64,000 bases of DNA from Gluconobacter kondonii (GCF_002723995.1 NZ_BEWP01000005.1:186001-250000), one strand, 5' to 3'; shown: positions 32,021 to 41,019, numbered from the stretch's first letter. Numbers and translations are program-made. Notes: generated from the sequence alone by a model not told the origin.

Positions 32021-32593
32021 ATGATCGATCTTAGCCGCTCTGCTCTTATCCTCGTCGATATCCAGAATGATTTCCTGCCCGGCGGTGCACTTGCCGTACC
32101 AAATGGGGACAGCATTCTTGAGGCCGTCAACGCGCTTTCCAGACACGCCTTCAGGGCAGTGATCGCAACGCAGGACTGGCACCCTTCCCATCACTGCTCT
32201 TTCAGCTCTCAGGGCGGTCCCTGGCCGATCCACTGCGTTGCTGGCACCCAAGGGGCTGATTTTCCTGAAGCACTCACACCCGAGCCAATAACGCACATTA
32301 TCCGCAAAGGCGTTCTGCAGGAGCGGGACAGCTATTCGGGGTTTCTCGACAATGATCGTGCAACTTCAACAGGGCTCGACGGGTTATTAAAAGGTCTCGG
32401 CATAGACCGTGTGGTCGTCTGTGGGCTGGCTCTGGATTACTGCGTCATGGCGACGGCGCTGGATGCCATAAGTTGCGGCTATCAAACCGACGTCGTGCCG
32501 GAAGCCTGCCGGGGGATTTCCTCTAACCCAACTGCCACATTGGAAAAACTTGAAAAACAAGGCGTTCGGTTGAAAAACCTGAATACCTTCTGA
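32021..32593 (+). CDS. pncA: Nicotinamidase / pyrazinamidase
   Basis: PncA hydrolyses nicotinamide to nicotinate in NAD+ salvage. It is an isochorismatase-fold enzyme of 190 residues. The catalytic triad is readable as Asp13 (LVDIQNDFLPGG), Lys96 (HIIRKGV) and Cys141 (GLALDYCVMATALDA). Metal ligands lie in QDWHPSHH and WPIHC (Asp52, His54, His71). The DYCV segment with the preceding cis-peptide region is standard. A lysozyme-inhibitor gene follows after 11 bases and may be co-transcribed. Confidence 0.95.
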   Translation: MIDLSRSALILVDIQNDFLPGGALAVPNGDSILEAVNALSRHAFRAVIATQDWHPSHHCSFSSQGGPWPIHCVAGTQGADFPEALTPEPITHIIRKGVLQERDSYSGFLDNDRATSTGLDGLLKGLGIDRVVVCGLALDYCVMATALDAISCGYQTDVVPEACRGISSNPTATLEKLEKQGVRLKNLNTF

Positions 32594-32604
32594 AGGGCAC
32601 AATC

Positions 32605-33015
32605 ATGCATATAACCCGACTGCTTCCTGCAATACTTGCATGTGCGGCATTCCAGACTGCCTCAGCAGCGACACCTCCGATAACGGCAGATCTGGCGAAC
32701 ACGCAAGGATTCCGGCAGGCCTATCAGGCTATGGTGACACTGCCGTCATGGGTGATGACGGCACATGCGACCTCCGTGCCGGTCAGCGATTTCAGCATTG
32801 GGGGCAAGACTTATCTTCTGGGACATATGTGCCGCCAGCATGACTGTGCAGCAGAGCAGCTTGAGGTTGTTTTTGCGAAAGACCATTCAGCGGCATGGGG
32901 GCTGTTGAGCATCAAACGGGAGGGGCCGCTAAAACAGACTTTTCTGGGCGCACCCGATGCCGAGATGCAAAAGGTTCTTCTCAAAGCCTATCAAGATAAT
33001 AATCCAGCAGACTGA
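32605..33015 (+). CDS. Ivy-family lysozyme inhibitor (periplasmic)
   Basis: The 136-residue protein has a signal peptide cut near ASAA (about residues 20-23). The mature part carries CRQHDC at residues 76-81, matching the CKPHDC loop that Ivy inserts into the active site of C-type lysozyme. The two cysteines form the loop disulfide in known structures. A central GGKTYLLGHMC segment and C-terminal LKAYQ also fit. The protein would protect the sacculus from host or competitor lysozymes, or control autolysins. The loop differs from the consensus (RQ for KP), so inhibition is inferred. Confidence 0.82.
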   Translation: MHITRLLPAILACAAFQTASAATPPITADLANTQGFRQAYQAMVTLPSWVMTAHATSVPVSDFSIGGKTYLLGHMCRQHDCAAEQLEVVFAKDHSAAWGLLSIKREGPLKQTFLGAPDAEMQKVLLKAYQDNNPAD

Positions 33016-33058
33016 ATTTAAAGGAAGATGGAGCGCCAGCCGATATCTCTGAAATGGC

Positions 33059-33135
33059 TGGTGCGCCCTGATGGATTCGAACCATCGACCCACAGCTTAG
33101 AAGGCTGTTGCTCTATCCATCTGAGCTAAGGGCGC
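33059..33135 (-). tRNA. tRNA-Arg (anticodon TCT)
   Basis: The reverse strand folds into a full cloverleaf: acceptor GCGCCCT / AGGGCGC, D-arm with AGCTCAG, anticodon stem ACAGC / GCTGT around loop CTTCTAA (anticodon TCT), and T-arm GGTTCGAATCC. Discriminator A is followed by an encoded CCA. It reads codons AGA/AGG. Confidence 0.95.
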
Positions 33136-33153
33136 ATCAATCTGGCCATTAAC

Positions 33154-33230
33154 TGGTCGGGGCGCCCGGACTCGAACCGGGGGCCTCTTGTACCCAAAAC
33201 AAGCGCGCTACCAGGCTGCGCCACGCCCCG
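33154..33230 (-). tRNA. tRNA-Pro (anticodon TGG)
   Basis: The cloverleaf on the reverse strand has acceptor CGGGGCG / CGCCCCG, anticodon stem CTTGT / ACAAG with loop TTTGGGT (anticodon TGG), and T-loop GGTTCGAGTCC. Discriminator A and an encoded CCA end the gene. It lies 18 bases upstream of tRNA-Arg on the same strand, and 49 bases after the gpt stop. Confidence 0.95.
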
Positions 33231-33279
33231 AACCGGCCGGAACCTAGGATGTCTGGCCGGTTGAGGCAAGAGGGTTTTT

Positions 33280-33786
33280 TTACTCGCCTTCGCTTCTTAC
33301 GAGCGGCGGCACGAAAAGCGGCGCTGTGTCCCACGGAAAGAGCACCCAGGTGTCCTGCGCGACTTCCGTCACATAATGATCCGTGAAGGGTTTGCCCTCA
33401 GGTTTGGCATAGAGGCACGCAAAGACTGCCTTGGGCAGCAGTTCGCGCACGATACGGGCAGTCACGCCCGAATCCACGAGATCGTCCACAATCAGGAAGC
33501 CTTCGCCATCTCCCGCAGCAACAGGCGGCTTGACGACTTTCGGCTCATGCTGCGTGCCTTCTTCGCCCGCATAACTGATGACCGAAACGCTTTCGATCAA
33601 GCGGCAGCCCATTTCGCGACCAAGAATGGCGGCGGGGATCAGGCCACCACGGGTAATGGCGACGATCCCACGGAAAGGCCCATGCTTTTGCATGAGAGTT
33701 GAGGCCAGAAGGCGCGCGTCCCGATGGAGTTGGTCCCAGGTGACGGTTGCATAATGAACGGTTTGGGGGGTCTGATTGGCTGTCAT
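33280..33786 (-). CDS. gpt: Xanthine/guanine phosphoribosyltransferase
   Basis: Gpt salvages xanthine and guanine to their nucleotides with PRPP. The type I PRTase signature FLIVDDLVDSGVTA binds PRPP. The N-terminal LHRDARLLASTLM and AITRGGLIPAAILGREMGCR segments and the C-terminal DTWVLFPWDTAP are typical of XGPRT. The start at 33786 (MTANQTPQTV) has AGAGGAAG directly upstream; an earlier start would add nine unlikely residues. The gene diverges from the MFS gene, and two tRNA genes lie downstream on the same strand. Confidence 0.93.
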   Translation of the reverse strand: MTANQTPQTVHYATVTWDQLHRDARLLASTLMQKHGPFRGIVAITRGGLIPAAILGREMGCRLIESVSVISYAGEEGTQHEPKVVKPPVAAGDGEGFLIVDDLVDSGVTARIVRELLPKAVFACLYAKPEGKPFTDHYVTEVAQDTWVLFPWDTAPLFVPPLVRSEGE

Positions 33787-33856
33787 GATCTTCCTCTGCC
33801 TTCCGTCTCGCAATTTTGCAATAAACTTGAGAGACGGAAGTGCCTAAAGTGCCGTA

Positions 33857-35083
33857 ATGATCGATCCGGCCTTGCGCACCCTCTCCGGCCTTCCGGCTCT
33901 TATCGTCGGAAGAATTTTCTCACAGCTTTCCGCGACCACCATGACGATCGCCATCGGATGGCAGATCTATGCGCTGACGCATGACGTGGCCTCTCTGGGC
34001 TATCTGGGGCTGGCACAGTTCCTGCCCATGATCCCGCTGACATTCGTCGCAGGGCACGTTGCGGACCGCTTCAACCGGCGCACCATCGTCCTTGTCTGTC
34101 AGATCTGCGAAATTCTCTCTACGGCCGCTCTCGCCGTGGCTGCCGCACTTCACGGGCTGACGACGGGCGGCATCTATGCGTTCGCAGCCTTCTATGGCGT
34201 TCTGCGCAGCTTCGAGATGCCCTGCCAGCAGGCGTTTCTGCCTGCCATCGCGCCTCCATCCCTTCTGCCCCGCGCGCAGGCGCTGCTCTCTTCGCTCTTC
34301 ATGACAGCATCCATCGTCGGCCCCAGCCTTGGCGGCCTGCTCTACGGCATCGGGCCGGTCGTCTGTTATGGCCTCTCGACCATCGGGTTTGCGGTGGCTT
34401 TCTCAGGAACATTCTCCCTGAAGCTGGTGCACACCGTTCCCCCAAAAGAACCGATCACATTCGCTTCGGTCTTTGCTGGTCTCTCTTTTCTCAACCGGCG
34501 CCGTGACCTGCTGGGGGCGATTACGCTCGATCTGTTCGCCGTTCTTTTGGGAGGCGCTACAGCCATGCTCCCGGTTTATGCCGACGGCATTCTGCATGTC
34601 GGTCCGGTCGGGTTGGGACTGCTTCGCGCGGCTCCGGCGATTGGCGCACTGCTGATGTCCTGGGGCCTGTCCCGCTACCCCCTCAAGGGGCGTGCAGGCC
34701 TCGTCATGTTCGTGTCGGTCGTCGTGTTCGGCATAGCGACGATTGTCTTTGGCGCGTCCCACACGGTTTGGGTCTCGATTGTAGCACTGATGATCCTCGG
34801 AGCCGCTGACGTCATCAGCGTCGTGATCCGCTCCTCGTTGATCCAGCTTGCAACACCGGATTCGATGCGAGGGCGCGTCTCAGCCGTGAACACGCTGTTC
34901 ATCGGATCGAGCAACCAGCTTGGCGAATTTGAGAGCGGCATGCTCGGAACGGCGATCGGACCGGAGGCAGCCGTGATCGCGGGCGGGGTCGGCACCATTC
35001 TGGTGGCCGCCGCATGGGCGCGGCTTTTCCCGCGACTATGGGCGCTGGATCGTCTTGAAGACGTCTTCCCCGAAGAACAGTAA
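33857..35083 (+). CDS. MFS transporter (DHA3/EntS-like exporter)
   Basis: The 408-residue protein has about twelve hydrophobic helices and MFS motifs. The loop AGHVADRFNRRTIV between helices 2 and 3 matches motif A. The early LPALIVGRIFSQLSATTMTIAIGWQIYALT and MRGRVSAVNTLFIGSSNQLGEFESG resemble the DHA3 group that includes EntS and macrolide or siderophore exporters. The substrate cannot be read. It diverges from gpt and ends at a good terminator. No siderophore synthesis genes are near. Confidence 0.85.
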   Translation: MIDPALRTLSGLPALIVGRIFSQLSATTMTIAIGWQIYALTHDVASLGYLGLAQFLPMIPLTFVAGHVADRFNRRTIVLVCQICEILSTAALAVAAALHGLTTGGIYAFAAFYGVLRSFEMPCQQAFLPAIAPPSLLPRAQALLSSLFMTASIVGPSLGGLLYGIGPVVCYGLSTIGFAVAFSGTFSLKLVHTVPPKEPITFASVFAGLSFLNRRRDLLGAITLDLFAVLLGGATAMLPVYADGILHVGPVGLGLLRAAPAIGALLMSWGLSRYPLKGRAGLVMFVSVVVFGIATIVFGASHTVWVSIVALMILGAADVISVVIRSSLIQLATPDSMRGRVSAVNTLFIGSSNQLGEFESGMLGTAIGPEAAVIAGGVGTILVAAAWARLFPRLWALDRLEDVFPEEQ

Positions 35084-35095
35084 GACCAGAAACGC

Positions 35096-35121
35096 AAAAA
35101 GCTCCCGAAAGGGAGCTTTTT
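35096..35121. terminator. Bidirectional rho-independent terminator
   Basis: AAAAAGCTCCC pairs with GGGAGCTTTTT around a GAAA tetraloop. A-tract and T-tract on both sides allow termination of the MFS transcript (+) and of tRNA-Asn (-). Confidence 0.88.
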
Positions 35122-35155
35122 ATTGCGGCCGAAGCAGCTTTTCAAAAAGAAAGGC

Positions 35156-35231
35156 TGGCTCCCGAAGTAGGACTCGAACCTACGACCCAGCGATTAACAG
35201 TCGCTTGCTCTACCAACTGAGCTATTCGGGA
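35156..35231 (-). tRNA. tRNA-Asn (anticodon GTT)
   Basis: The reverse-strand cloverleaf has acceptor TCCCGAA / TTCGGGA, D-arm AGCTCAGTTGGTAGAGC, anticodon stem AGCGA / TCGCT with loop CTGTTAA (anticodon GTT) and T-loop GGTTCGAGTCC. Discriminator G is followed by an encoded CCA. Confidence 0.95.
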
Positions 35232-35340
35232 CCGGCGAGGTGGTATGTAGCCAAATGGTCGGGGTCGGTAAAGCCCCTAAATGAACTTTTTTTGGAGATT
35301 TTTTCGTTTTTCTTCAAAGACCTGAGAAAAACCGCTATTT

Positions 35341-35793
35341 TCAGAGCTCTTCCCGCCCCCGCGTTGCAAGCTGATCCACGCGTTCATTGTTTTCATCGCC
35401 CGAATGCCCTTTGACCCAGAGCCATTCAATCTCGTGCGGCTTCGCAGCTTCCAGAATACGCTGCCACAGATCCATATTAGCAACAGGGTCCCCAGCCGCA
35501 TTCCGCCATTTCCGGCGCACCCAGCCCGTATGCCAGCGGGTAATGCCATTCCGCAGATATTCGCTGTCCGTATGCAGCGTCACGATGCAGGGGCGTTTCA
35601 GAGCCTCCAGCGCCTCAGCAGCAGCCGTCATTTCCATACGGTTGTTGGTCGTTTCCGGATGCCCGCCCAGAAGCTCTTTTTCCTGACCGCGACAGACCAG
35701 AAGCGCACCCCAGCCACCCGGGCCGGGGTTGGGTTTACAGCCGCCATCCGTCCAGATTTCAACCTGAGGCCGCTCCGCAGAGGCCTCAGACAT
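35341..35793 (-). CDS. rnhA: Ribonuclease HI
   Basis: RNase HI cuts RNA in RNA-DNA hybrids. The 150-residue protein shows the four acidic active-site motifs: [18 protein letters not shown] (Asp), [14 protein letters not shown] (Glu), [11 protein letters not shown] (Asp) and [17 protein letters not shown] (His/Asp). The start at 35793 gives an 8-base overlap with the end of thrB (ATGTCTGA), implying coupled translation. The other ATG three codons earlier is possible. It is the last gene of the ispH-thrB-rnhA run. Confidence 0.95.
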   Translation of the reverse strand: MSEASAERPQVEIWTDGGCKPNPGPGGWGALLVCRGQEKELLGGHPETTNNRMEMTAAAEALEALKRPCIVTLHTDSEYLRNGITRWHTGWVRRKWRNAAGDPVANMDLWQRILEAAKPHEIEWLWVKGHSGDENNERVDQLATRGREEL

Positions 35794-36736
35794 GCGCAAC
35801 ACCCGCGAAATGGCGCAGGCGCACCAGATAGGCCAGCGGGTCTTTGCGAGTCACGAGCGCATTGGCCGGAGTGTTGATCCAGTCATACAGACGCGTCAGC
35901 AGAAAGCGGATCGAAGCCCCCTGACACAGCAGGGGAAGCGACGATTTCTCCGCCTCAGTCAGCGGACGAACGCTTTCATAGCCCTGAAGAATGGCCGCAG
36001 CGAATGATGGCGCGAATGTCTTTTCGTCCCGGAAACACCAGGCATTCAGGCAGATCGCCAGATCGTAAGCCAGAAAATCCGTACAGGCGAAATAGAAGTC
36101 GATCAGACCCGACACCTGCCCGTTCTGGAAGAAAACATTGTCCGGAAACAGATCCGCATGGATCTGCCCACGCGGCAGTTCATCCGGGAGGGGCCATGCG
36201 CTTTCGATCCGCTGCAGCGCAGTCCGCACTTCAGCCGTCAGGCCGGGCGACAGCGCATCTCCACTCTCGCCACAACTGTCAAGCAGCGGCCCCCATGCCG
36301 CCGGAGACAGCGCATTCGGACGAACGGCGCTATATCCCTCACCAGCAATATGCAGCCGGGCCAGCGCCTTGCCGAGTTCCAGACACAGCCCCGCATCAAG
36401 CTGTGTGGCGGACACACCGGGAAGGAATGTCGTGATGGCGACCGGACGGTCTGCCAGTGTCCGCAGCGCGGTGCCATTCCGGTCGGATACGGGGAGCGGG
36501 CAGTTCAGCCCCCTGCCCGCCAGATGCTGCATAAGCCCCAGAAACCACGGAAGCTCACTGGCATTTACCCGACGCTCGAACAGCGTGAGAATAAAATCCC
36601 CCTCCGTCGTACGGAGGAGGAAATTGCTGTTTTCGACACCCTCGGCGATGCCATGAAACGAGACCAGAGTGCCGATCGCGTAAGTGCCAAGAAACGCCTC
36701 AAGCGTCTCGGCCGCCAGTTCCGTATAGACGGCCAT
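35786..36736 (-). CDS. thrB: Homoserine kinase, aminoglycoside-phosphotransferase type
   Basis: This enzyme phosphorylates homoserine on the way to threonine. It belongs to the APH-fold ThrB group found in many proteobacteria, not the GHMP-fold E. coli type. Evidence is the N-terminal [30 protein letters not shown], the catalytic loop [14 protein letters not shown] with the HxDxxxxN pattern, and [24 protein letters not shown] with the metal-binding Asp. The 316-residue length is normal. It begins 6 bases after ispH and overlaps rnhA. Confidence 0.93.
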   Translation of the reverse strand: MAVYTELAAETLEAFLGTYAIGTLVSFHGIAEGVENSNFLLRTTEGDFILTLFERRVNASELPWFLGLMQHLAGRGLNCPLPVSDRNGTALRTLADRPVAITTFLPGVSATQLDAGLCLELGKALARLHIAGEGYSAVRPNALSPAAWGPLLDSCGESGDALSPGLTAEVRTALQRIESAWPLPDELPRGQIHADLFPDNVFFQNGQVSGLIDFYFACTDFLAYDLAICLNAWCFRDEKTFAPSFAAAILQGYESVRPLTEAEKSSLPLLCQGASIRFLLTRLYDWINTPANALVTRKDPLAYLVRLRHFAGVAHV

Positions 36737-36742
36737 GAGAAA

Positions 36743-37753
36743 TCAGTCTTCCTCGCCAGCCAGCGGGCCGGGCAGACGGAAGTTGATGTTCTCTTCCTTA
36801 ACGATCCGCTCTTCGATCTTGAGCGAATATTTCTCGGCCAGAGCTGTCACCATTTCCTGCACAAGGCTCTCGGGAGCGGATGCACCGGCACTGATGCCCA
36901 GCGTTTCCACGCCTTCAAGGACACTCCAGTCCAGATTTTCGAGCTTCGGCACCAGCAGCGCACGACGCGCGCCAGACCGCTCGGCCACTTCACGCAGACG
37001 CTGCGAGTTGGACGAGTTCGGAGAACCGATCACGATCACCAGATCACTTTCGGGCGCAATCGCCTTCACGGCTTCCTGACGGTTGGTCGTCGCATAGCAG
37101 ATGTCTTCGCGCTTCGGCCCTTCGATGAGCGGGAAGCGCGAACGCAGGATGTCCACGATCTCGGCAGTATCATCGACCGACAAGGTGGTTTGCGTGATGA
37201 AGGCCAGTTTCGCGGGGTCTTCCGGCTGGATCGTGCGGGCTTCTTCCGCATCATTGATGAGCGTAACGGCGCCCGGCGGGAGCTGTCCCATCGTGCCAAC
37301 AACTTCCGGATGGCCCGCATGGCCGATCATGAGGATGTGGAGCTGGTCCGGACCGCCACCCGCGAAGTGACGCTCGGCCTCACGATGAACCTTCGACACC
37401 AGCGGGCAGGTTGCATCCAGATACAGCAGATTGCGGCGCTGGGCCTCGGCGGGAACGGATTTCGGAACGCCATGCGCGGAGAAAACAACATGTCCGTCCT
37501 CGGGAACCTCGTCCAGTTCCTCGACGAAAATGGCCCCCTTGGCTTCAAGTCCCTCAACGACCGTCCGGTTATGGACAATCTCGTGACGGACATAGACCGG
37601 AGCGCCATAACGACGCAGCGCTTCTTCCACGACACGGATGGCGCGGTCCACACCGGCACAGAATCCACGCGGACCGGCAAGCAGGACGCGAAGGGTTGGA
37701 GGAGCATCCACACCATTGGTGCGGGCAGGAGCGAAAGTCGTCTGTTCTGACAT
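36743..37753 (-). CDS. ispH: 4-hydroxy-3-methylbut-2-enyl diphosphate reductase IspH
   Basis: IspH is the 4Fe-4S enzyme for the last step of the MEP isoprenoid pathway, giving IPP and DMAPP. The three cluster cysteines are Cys32 ([13 protein letters not shown]), Cys116 ([11 protein letters not shown]) and Cys219 ([11 protein letters not shown]). The HEIVHN and SAHGVP histidine motifs also fit. The frame runs open well upstream, but the ATG at 37753 ([14 protein letters not shown]) with GGGGAA before it gives the normal 336 residues. It heads the ispH-thrB-rnhA run and diverges from a lipoprotein gene. Confidence 0.96.
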   Translation of the reverse strand: MSEQTTFAPARTNGVDAPPTLRVLLAGPRGFCAGVDRAIRVVEEALRRYGAPVYVRHEIVHNRTVVEGLEAKGAIFVEELDEVPEDGHVVFSAHGVPKSVPAEAQRRNLLYLDATCPLVSKVHREAERHFAGGGPDQLHILMIGHAGHPEVVGTMGQLPPGAVTLINDAEEARTIQPEDPAKLAFITQTTLSVDDTAEIVDILRSRFPLIEGPKREDICYATTNRQEAVKAIAPESDLVIVIGSPNSSNSQRLREVAERSGARRALLVPKLENLDWSVLEGVETLGISAGASAPESLVQEMVTALAEKYSLKIEERIVKEENINFRLPGPLAGEED

Positions 37754-37867
37754 GGTGTTCCCCAAGCGGGCGGAGTTCGATATGTAGGACCAGTATCGAC
37801 CGGATTGCCTCTCGTCGCAACGTCCGGGCTTCTTTGCCGAGCCTCTTTGTAGGAGTTTCTTCAGCTG

Positions 37868-38461
37868 ATGCCAGCCATCCGGCGCTTCGCCTCGCCCCTG
37901 TTTGCTCCGGCTTTCGCCCTCCTGGCCCTTTCGAGTCTGGCCGGCTGCGACGAATCCAACCAGAGTTTCTTCGCCCCCGCCTGTCCGGCGCTCGATATCC
38001 CGGGATCGGCAGCGGACCAGTTCGTCTATAACGGCAAGAGCGCGGATATCGGAGGCCTCGTCAGTCATGCGCAGATCACGTCTCTGTCCGGAGACTGCGA
38101 GCGTGGGCCGGAAGGGCCACATGGCCATCAGACGGTCCGCACACGCCTGAGCCTTGCCATGAACCTGACCCGTGGCCCGGCGGCGACCAGCAATACAATT
38201 GATGTGCCGTATTTCATCGTCATCATGCGGGACGGCAAGATCGTGGACAAGAAAGTCTTCACGGACACGTTCCGCTTCCCGCCGAATGTCAGCACACAGT
38301 CCGTCCGCACGGACCTGCGCCTGATCGACCTGCCAGCCACCGACAACATGGCGCAGGAAAATCCTTATACACTCGAAATCGGGTATCAGCTGACACACGG
38401 CGAACTGGGCTATAACCGCGAACATCTGTCACCGGTCGCTTTTCACAGCCACACCCAGTAA
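37868..38461 (+). CDS. Hypothetical lipoprotein
   Basis: I do not recognise a named family. The first 27 residues form a lipoprotein signal peptide with lipobox LAGC (Cys27). The mature 170 residues hold three more cysteines near the N-terminal part ([15 protein letters not shown]) and beta-rich stretches such as [23 protein letters not shown]. The text of the mature part resembles small outer-membrane lipoproteins seen in alphaproteobacteria, but no function can be assigned. A perfect hairpin follows the stop, then the OPT transporter. Confidence 0.75.
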   Translation: MPAIRRFASPLFAPAFALLALSSLAGCDESNQSFFAPACPALDIPGSAADQFVYNGKSADIGGLVSHAQITSLSGDCERGPEGPHGHQTVRTRLSLAMNLTRGPAATSNTIDVPYFIVIMRDGKIVDKKVFTDTFRFPPNVSTQSVRTDLRLIDLPATDNMAQENPYTLEIGYQLTHGELGYNREHLSPVAFHSHTQ

Positions 38462-38480
38462 AAGTACCAGTAAAAATCGG

Positions 38481-38502
38481 CGGGGCTGAAGCATCAGCCC
38501 CG
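38481..38502 (+). terminator. Perfect hairpin after the lipoprotein gene
   Basis: CGGGGCTGA / TCAGCCCCG form a 9-bp stem with an AGCA loop. No T-tract follows, so it may be a weak terminator or an mRNA-stabilising structure before the OPT gene. Confidence 0.45.
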
Positions 38503-38527
38503 ACATGCAGTCACAGCAAGCGGCTCT

Positions 38528-40441
38528 GTGACTGCCATCATTTCGGAACAGAAATACATGGACAATCGCGAACTGACCCTCCGGGGGATTATTCTCGGAG
38601 CCCTCATCACGGTCGTCTTTACGGCAGCAAACGTCTATCTGGGTCTGAAAATCGGTCTGACTTTCGGCTCGTCCATTCCAGCCACCATCATTTCGATGGC
38701 CGTCCTGCGCCTCATGGGTGGCGGAACCATGCTGGAAAACAACATGGTCCAGACGCAGGCTTCTGCTGCCGGTACCCTGTCCTGCGTGTTTGCGGCCCTC
38801 CCGGCCCTCATCATGGTCGGATACTGGCATGAATTTCCGTATGTCATCACCCTGCTGCTGACGATGGCGGGGGGCATGACGGGCGTTGTTTTCACCATCC
38901 CGCTACGCCGGGCCCTCGTGAGCAACTCCGATCTGCCCTACCCAGAAGGCACAGCCTGTGCGGAAATCCTGCGCGCCTCCTCGCCAGAGGGCGATGCCCG
39001 GAGCCTCAAATCCCTCACGCTCGGCACTCTTGTCTCGGGTGCTGTGGCGTTTGCCACATCTGGTCTGCGCCTTCTGTCGGACGGATTTTCTGCTGCTACC
39101 GTCGTCGGGTCATCGGCATTTCGTCTGAACGGAAGTTTTTCGCTGGCCCTGCTGGGCACCGGCTATCTGGTCGGCATCGGCGGCGGTATTGCGATGCTGC
39201 TCGGTGTGTTTCTGGCCTGGGGCGTCATGGTGCCGGTTCTGGGCCACCTCGCCCCTTCAGCCACGCCACTGGCCGAGGCTTCGGGCCTCTGGCTGCACAA
39301 GGTGCGTTTCATCGGTGCCGGAACCATTGCAGTGGCAGCGGTCTGGACGCTGCTCGCTCTTGCCCGTCCGGTCGCACAAGGGTTGAAAGAAGCGCTTTCG
39401 GTCACCCATCTGGCCACCGGCGATGACAGCGACCGCGATCTTTCTCCTCGTACACTGATTGGTCTTTGCGCAGGTCTTGCGATACTGCTCGCTGCGCTGT
39501 TCGGCTATTTCCTGTGGCCTGTCATGCCGCATGGTGGCGCTCTGGGAACACTGGTCGTTCTGGGGTTGATCGCCTGTTTCGGGCTGGGTTTTCTGGTCGC
39601 CAGCGCGTGCGGTTATATGGCTGGCATCATCGGATCATCTTCGTCACCGATATCCGGCGTTGGAATCATCGCCATCATCGTCATTTCGGTTGCCCTCTGG
39701 GGGCTGGAGAGCGGCGGTCTCTTGACGGTGGACCAGCGCCCGATCGCCATCGCGTTCGGCTTGTTCGTCCTCTCCGCCATCACTGCCTCAGCCGCCGTTT
39801 CCAACGATAATCTGCAGGATCTCAAGACAGGCCAGCTCGTCGGCGCGGCACCCTGGAGGCAGGAAGTTGCTCTGCTTATCGGCTGTGCCGTTGGCGCGAT
39901 TGTCATACCCTGGGTGCTTCAGGTGTTGTATCACGCCTATGGTTTCGTCGGCGCGATGCCGCGCGCCGACATGGACCCGACGCGCGCACTCGCCGCCCCC
40001 CAGCCCGCCCTGATGGCTGCTATCGCCACCGGCATCCTGACACATCAACTGGACTGGGTGATGCTGGAAATCGGAGCCGCTATTGGCGTCTGTCTGGTCG
40101 TAGTGGATATCGTGCTGAACCGCCGCAACCTTGCTCTCCCGCCGCTGGCCGTGGGGATGGGCATCTATCTCCCAGCAGAGGTCTCGGTGACTATCGGAAT
40201 TGGTGCGGGGCTTGCGTGGCTTCTGCGCCGTTTCCCACGGGAACAGGGAACGATGATCGCCTCAGGTTTCATTGTCGGGGAAAGCCTGATCGGCGTAGCA
40301 CTTGCGGCGATGACAGGTGCTACGGGAAGCTCCGATACTCTGGCGCTTCCCGTTCCAGCCCTGTTGAATGCCGGATTAGGATGGGCTGTTTTCTGTGGTA
40401 TTCTGCTCTGGTTCGGACGCCGGGTCAGACATTCAGAATAA
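38528..40441 (+). CDS. OPT-family oligopeptide transporter
   Basis: The 637-residue protein is a polytopic membrane carrier with about 14-16 helices. It opens with the OPT pattern ELTLRGIILGALITVVFTAANVYLGLKIGLTFGSSIPA and has PYPEGTACAEILRA, a conserved OPT signature, near residue 140. Bacterial members of this EspB/YSL-related group carry small peptides or metal chelates; the substrate here is unknown. The listed start is GTG at 38528. The ATG at 38558 (MDNRELTL) is equally possible and closer to other members. Confidence 0.9.
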   Translation: MTAIISEQKYMDNRELTLRGIILGALITVVFTAANVYLGLKIGLTFGSSIPATIISMAVLRLMGGGTMLENNMVQTQASAAGTLSCVFAALPALIMVGYWHEFPYVITLLLTMAGGMTGVVFTIPLRRALVSNSDLPYPEGTACAEILRASSPEGDARSLKSLTLGTLVSGAVAFATSGLRLLSDGFSAATVVGSSAFRLNGSFSLALLGTGYLVGIGGGIAMLLGVFLAWGVMVPVLGHLAPSATPLAEASGLWLHKVRFIGAGTIAVAAVWTLLALARPVAQGLKEALSVTHLATGDDSDRDLSPRTLIGLCAGLAILLAALFGYFLWPVMPHGGALGTLVVLGLIACFGLGFLVASACGYMAGIIGSSSSPISGVGIIAIIVISVALWGLESGGLLTVDQRPIAIAFGLFVLSAITASAAVSNDNLQDLKTGQLVGAAPWRQEVALLIGCAVGAIVIPWVLQVLYHAYGFVGAMPRADMDPTRALAAPQPALMAAIATGILTHQLDWVMLEIGAAIGVCLVVVDIVLNRRNLALPPLAVGMGIYLPAEVSVTIGIGAGLAWLLRRFPREQGTMIASGFIVGESLIGVALAAMTGATGSSDTLALPVPALLNAGLGWAVFCGILLWFGRRVRHSE

Positions 40442-40447
40442 ATGAAT

Positions 40448-40468
40448 AAGGCCTGAGTTCAGGCCTTT
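40448..40468. terminator. Hairpin between convergent OPT and coiled-coil genes
   Basis: AAGGCCTGA / TCAGGCCTT form a 9-bp stem with a 2-base loop. The reverse-strand gene's stop codon is inside the hairpin. T-tracts on either side are short, so termination is plausible but not strong. Confidence 0.55.
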
Positions 40469-41019
40469 ACCCACCACTGCACAGGTTCCTGTTCGGAAAC
40501 ATCGGTCTCTGCCGTATTCAACACTTCCGGAGCAACCTCCTTGCGGGGACGTCCAACAGGGCGCGGTGTACGGCGTGCTGCTTCTGCGGCCTGTTCACGC
40601 GCCTGATGCAGAGAAGCCTTCAATGCCTGGATCGTGTCCTGATTTTCACGCAGTTCGCGGTTCAGTTCACTGATCTGGATTTTCGCATGGGCTTCACGTG
40701 TCTCGAATGTCTTAAGCTGGGCACGAATTTCCGCAAGACTCCGCTCAGCTTCTTCCCAGCGACGCTGCTCGCGCTTGACCGACTGACGCAGCCGCTCAAC
40801 TTCTTCCTGATCGTCCTGAATAGGATTACGCGCCGCAATTCCACGACCGCCCTGATGTTCGACCACGACCTGCCCGTCACGGACGAAACGACGACGACGC
40901 TCGGCGGTCGGGGGTGCGGGCCGTGACTTGTTTGGGGTACGGGAGGACGCTCCGGCACCCAGACGGGCCAGAGCCTGTCTCAGCTTGTCTTCTTCGTTAG
41001 CCTGATGCTCGTCCTGCAT
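40459..41019 (-). CDS. Hypothetical coiled-coil protein with GRPRK motif
   Basis: I do not recognise a family. The 186-residue protein has an Arg/Pro-rich N-terminal third and a long, highly charged coiled coil (about residues 70-148: DDQEEVERLRQSVKREQ through LKASLHQAREQ). A basic PRPVGRPRKEV segment near residue 153 resembles an AT-hook core (GRPR). The tail is acidic and ends WWVKA. This suggests a DNA-associated structural protein, but that is inference only. I chose ATG 41019 (MQDEHQ) over the TTG at 41037. About 215 bases without genes lie upstream. Confidence 0.6.
   Translation of the reverse strand: MQDEHQANEEDKLRQALARLGAGASSRTPNKSRPAPPTAERRRRFVRDGQVVVEHQGGRGIAARNPIQDDQEEVERLRQSVKREQRRWEEAERSLAEIRAQLKTFETREAHAKIQISELNRELRENQDTIQALKASLHQAREQAAEAARRTPRPVGRPRKEVAPEVLNTAETDVSEQEPVQWWVKA

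Noticed and set aside
33231-33277. Terminator made by AACCGGCC / GGCCGGTT between gpt and tRNA-Pro
   Set aside because: On the reverse strand no T-tract follows the stem. On the + strand the T-run is 12 bases away and no gene reads in that direction.
36158-37750. A 530-codon open frame on the + strand opposite ispH and thrB
   Set aside because: It spans two well-supported reverse-strand genes and their junction, and its translation shows no recognisable domain. It is a shadow frame.
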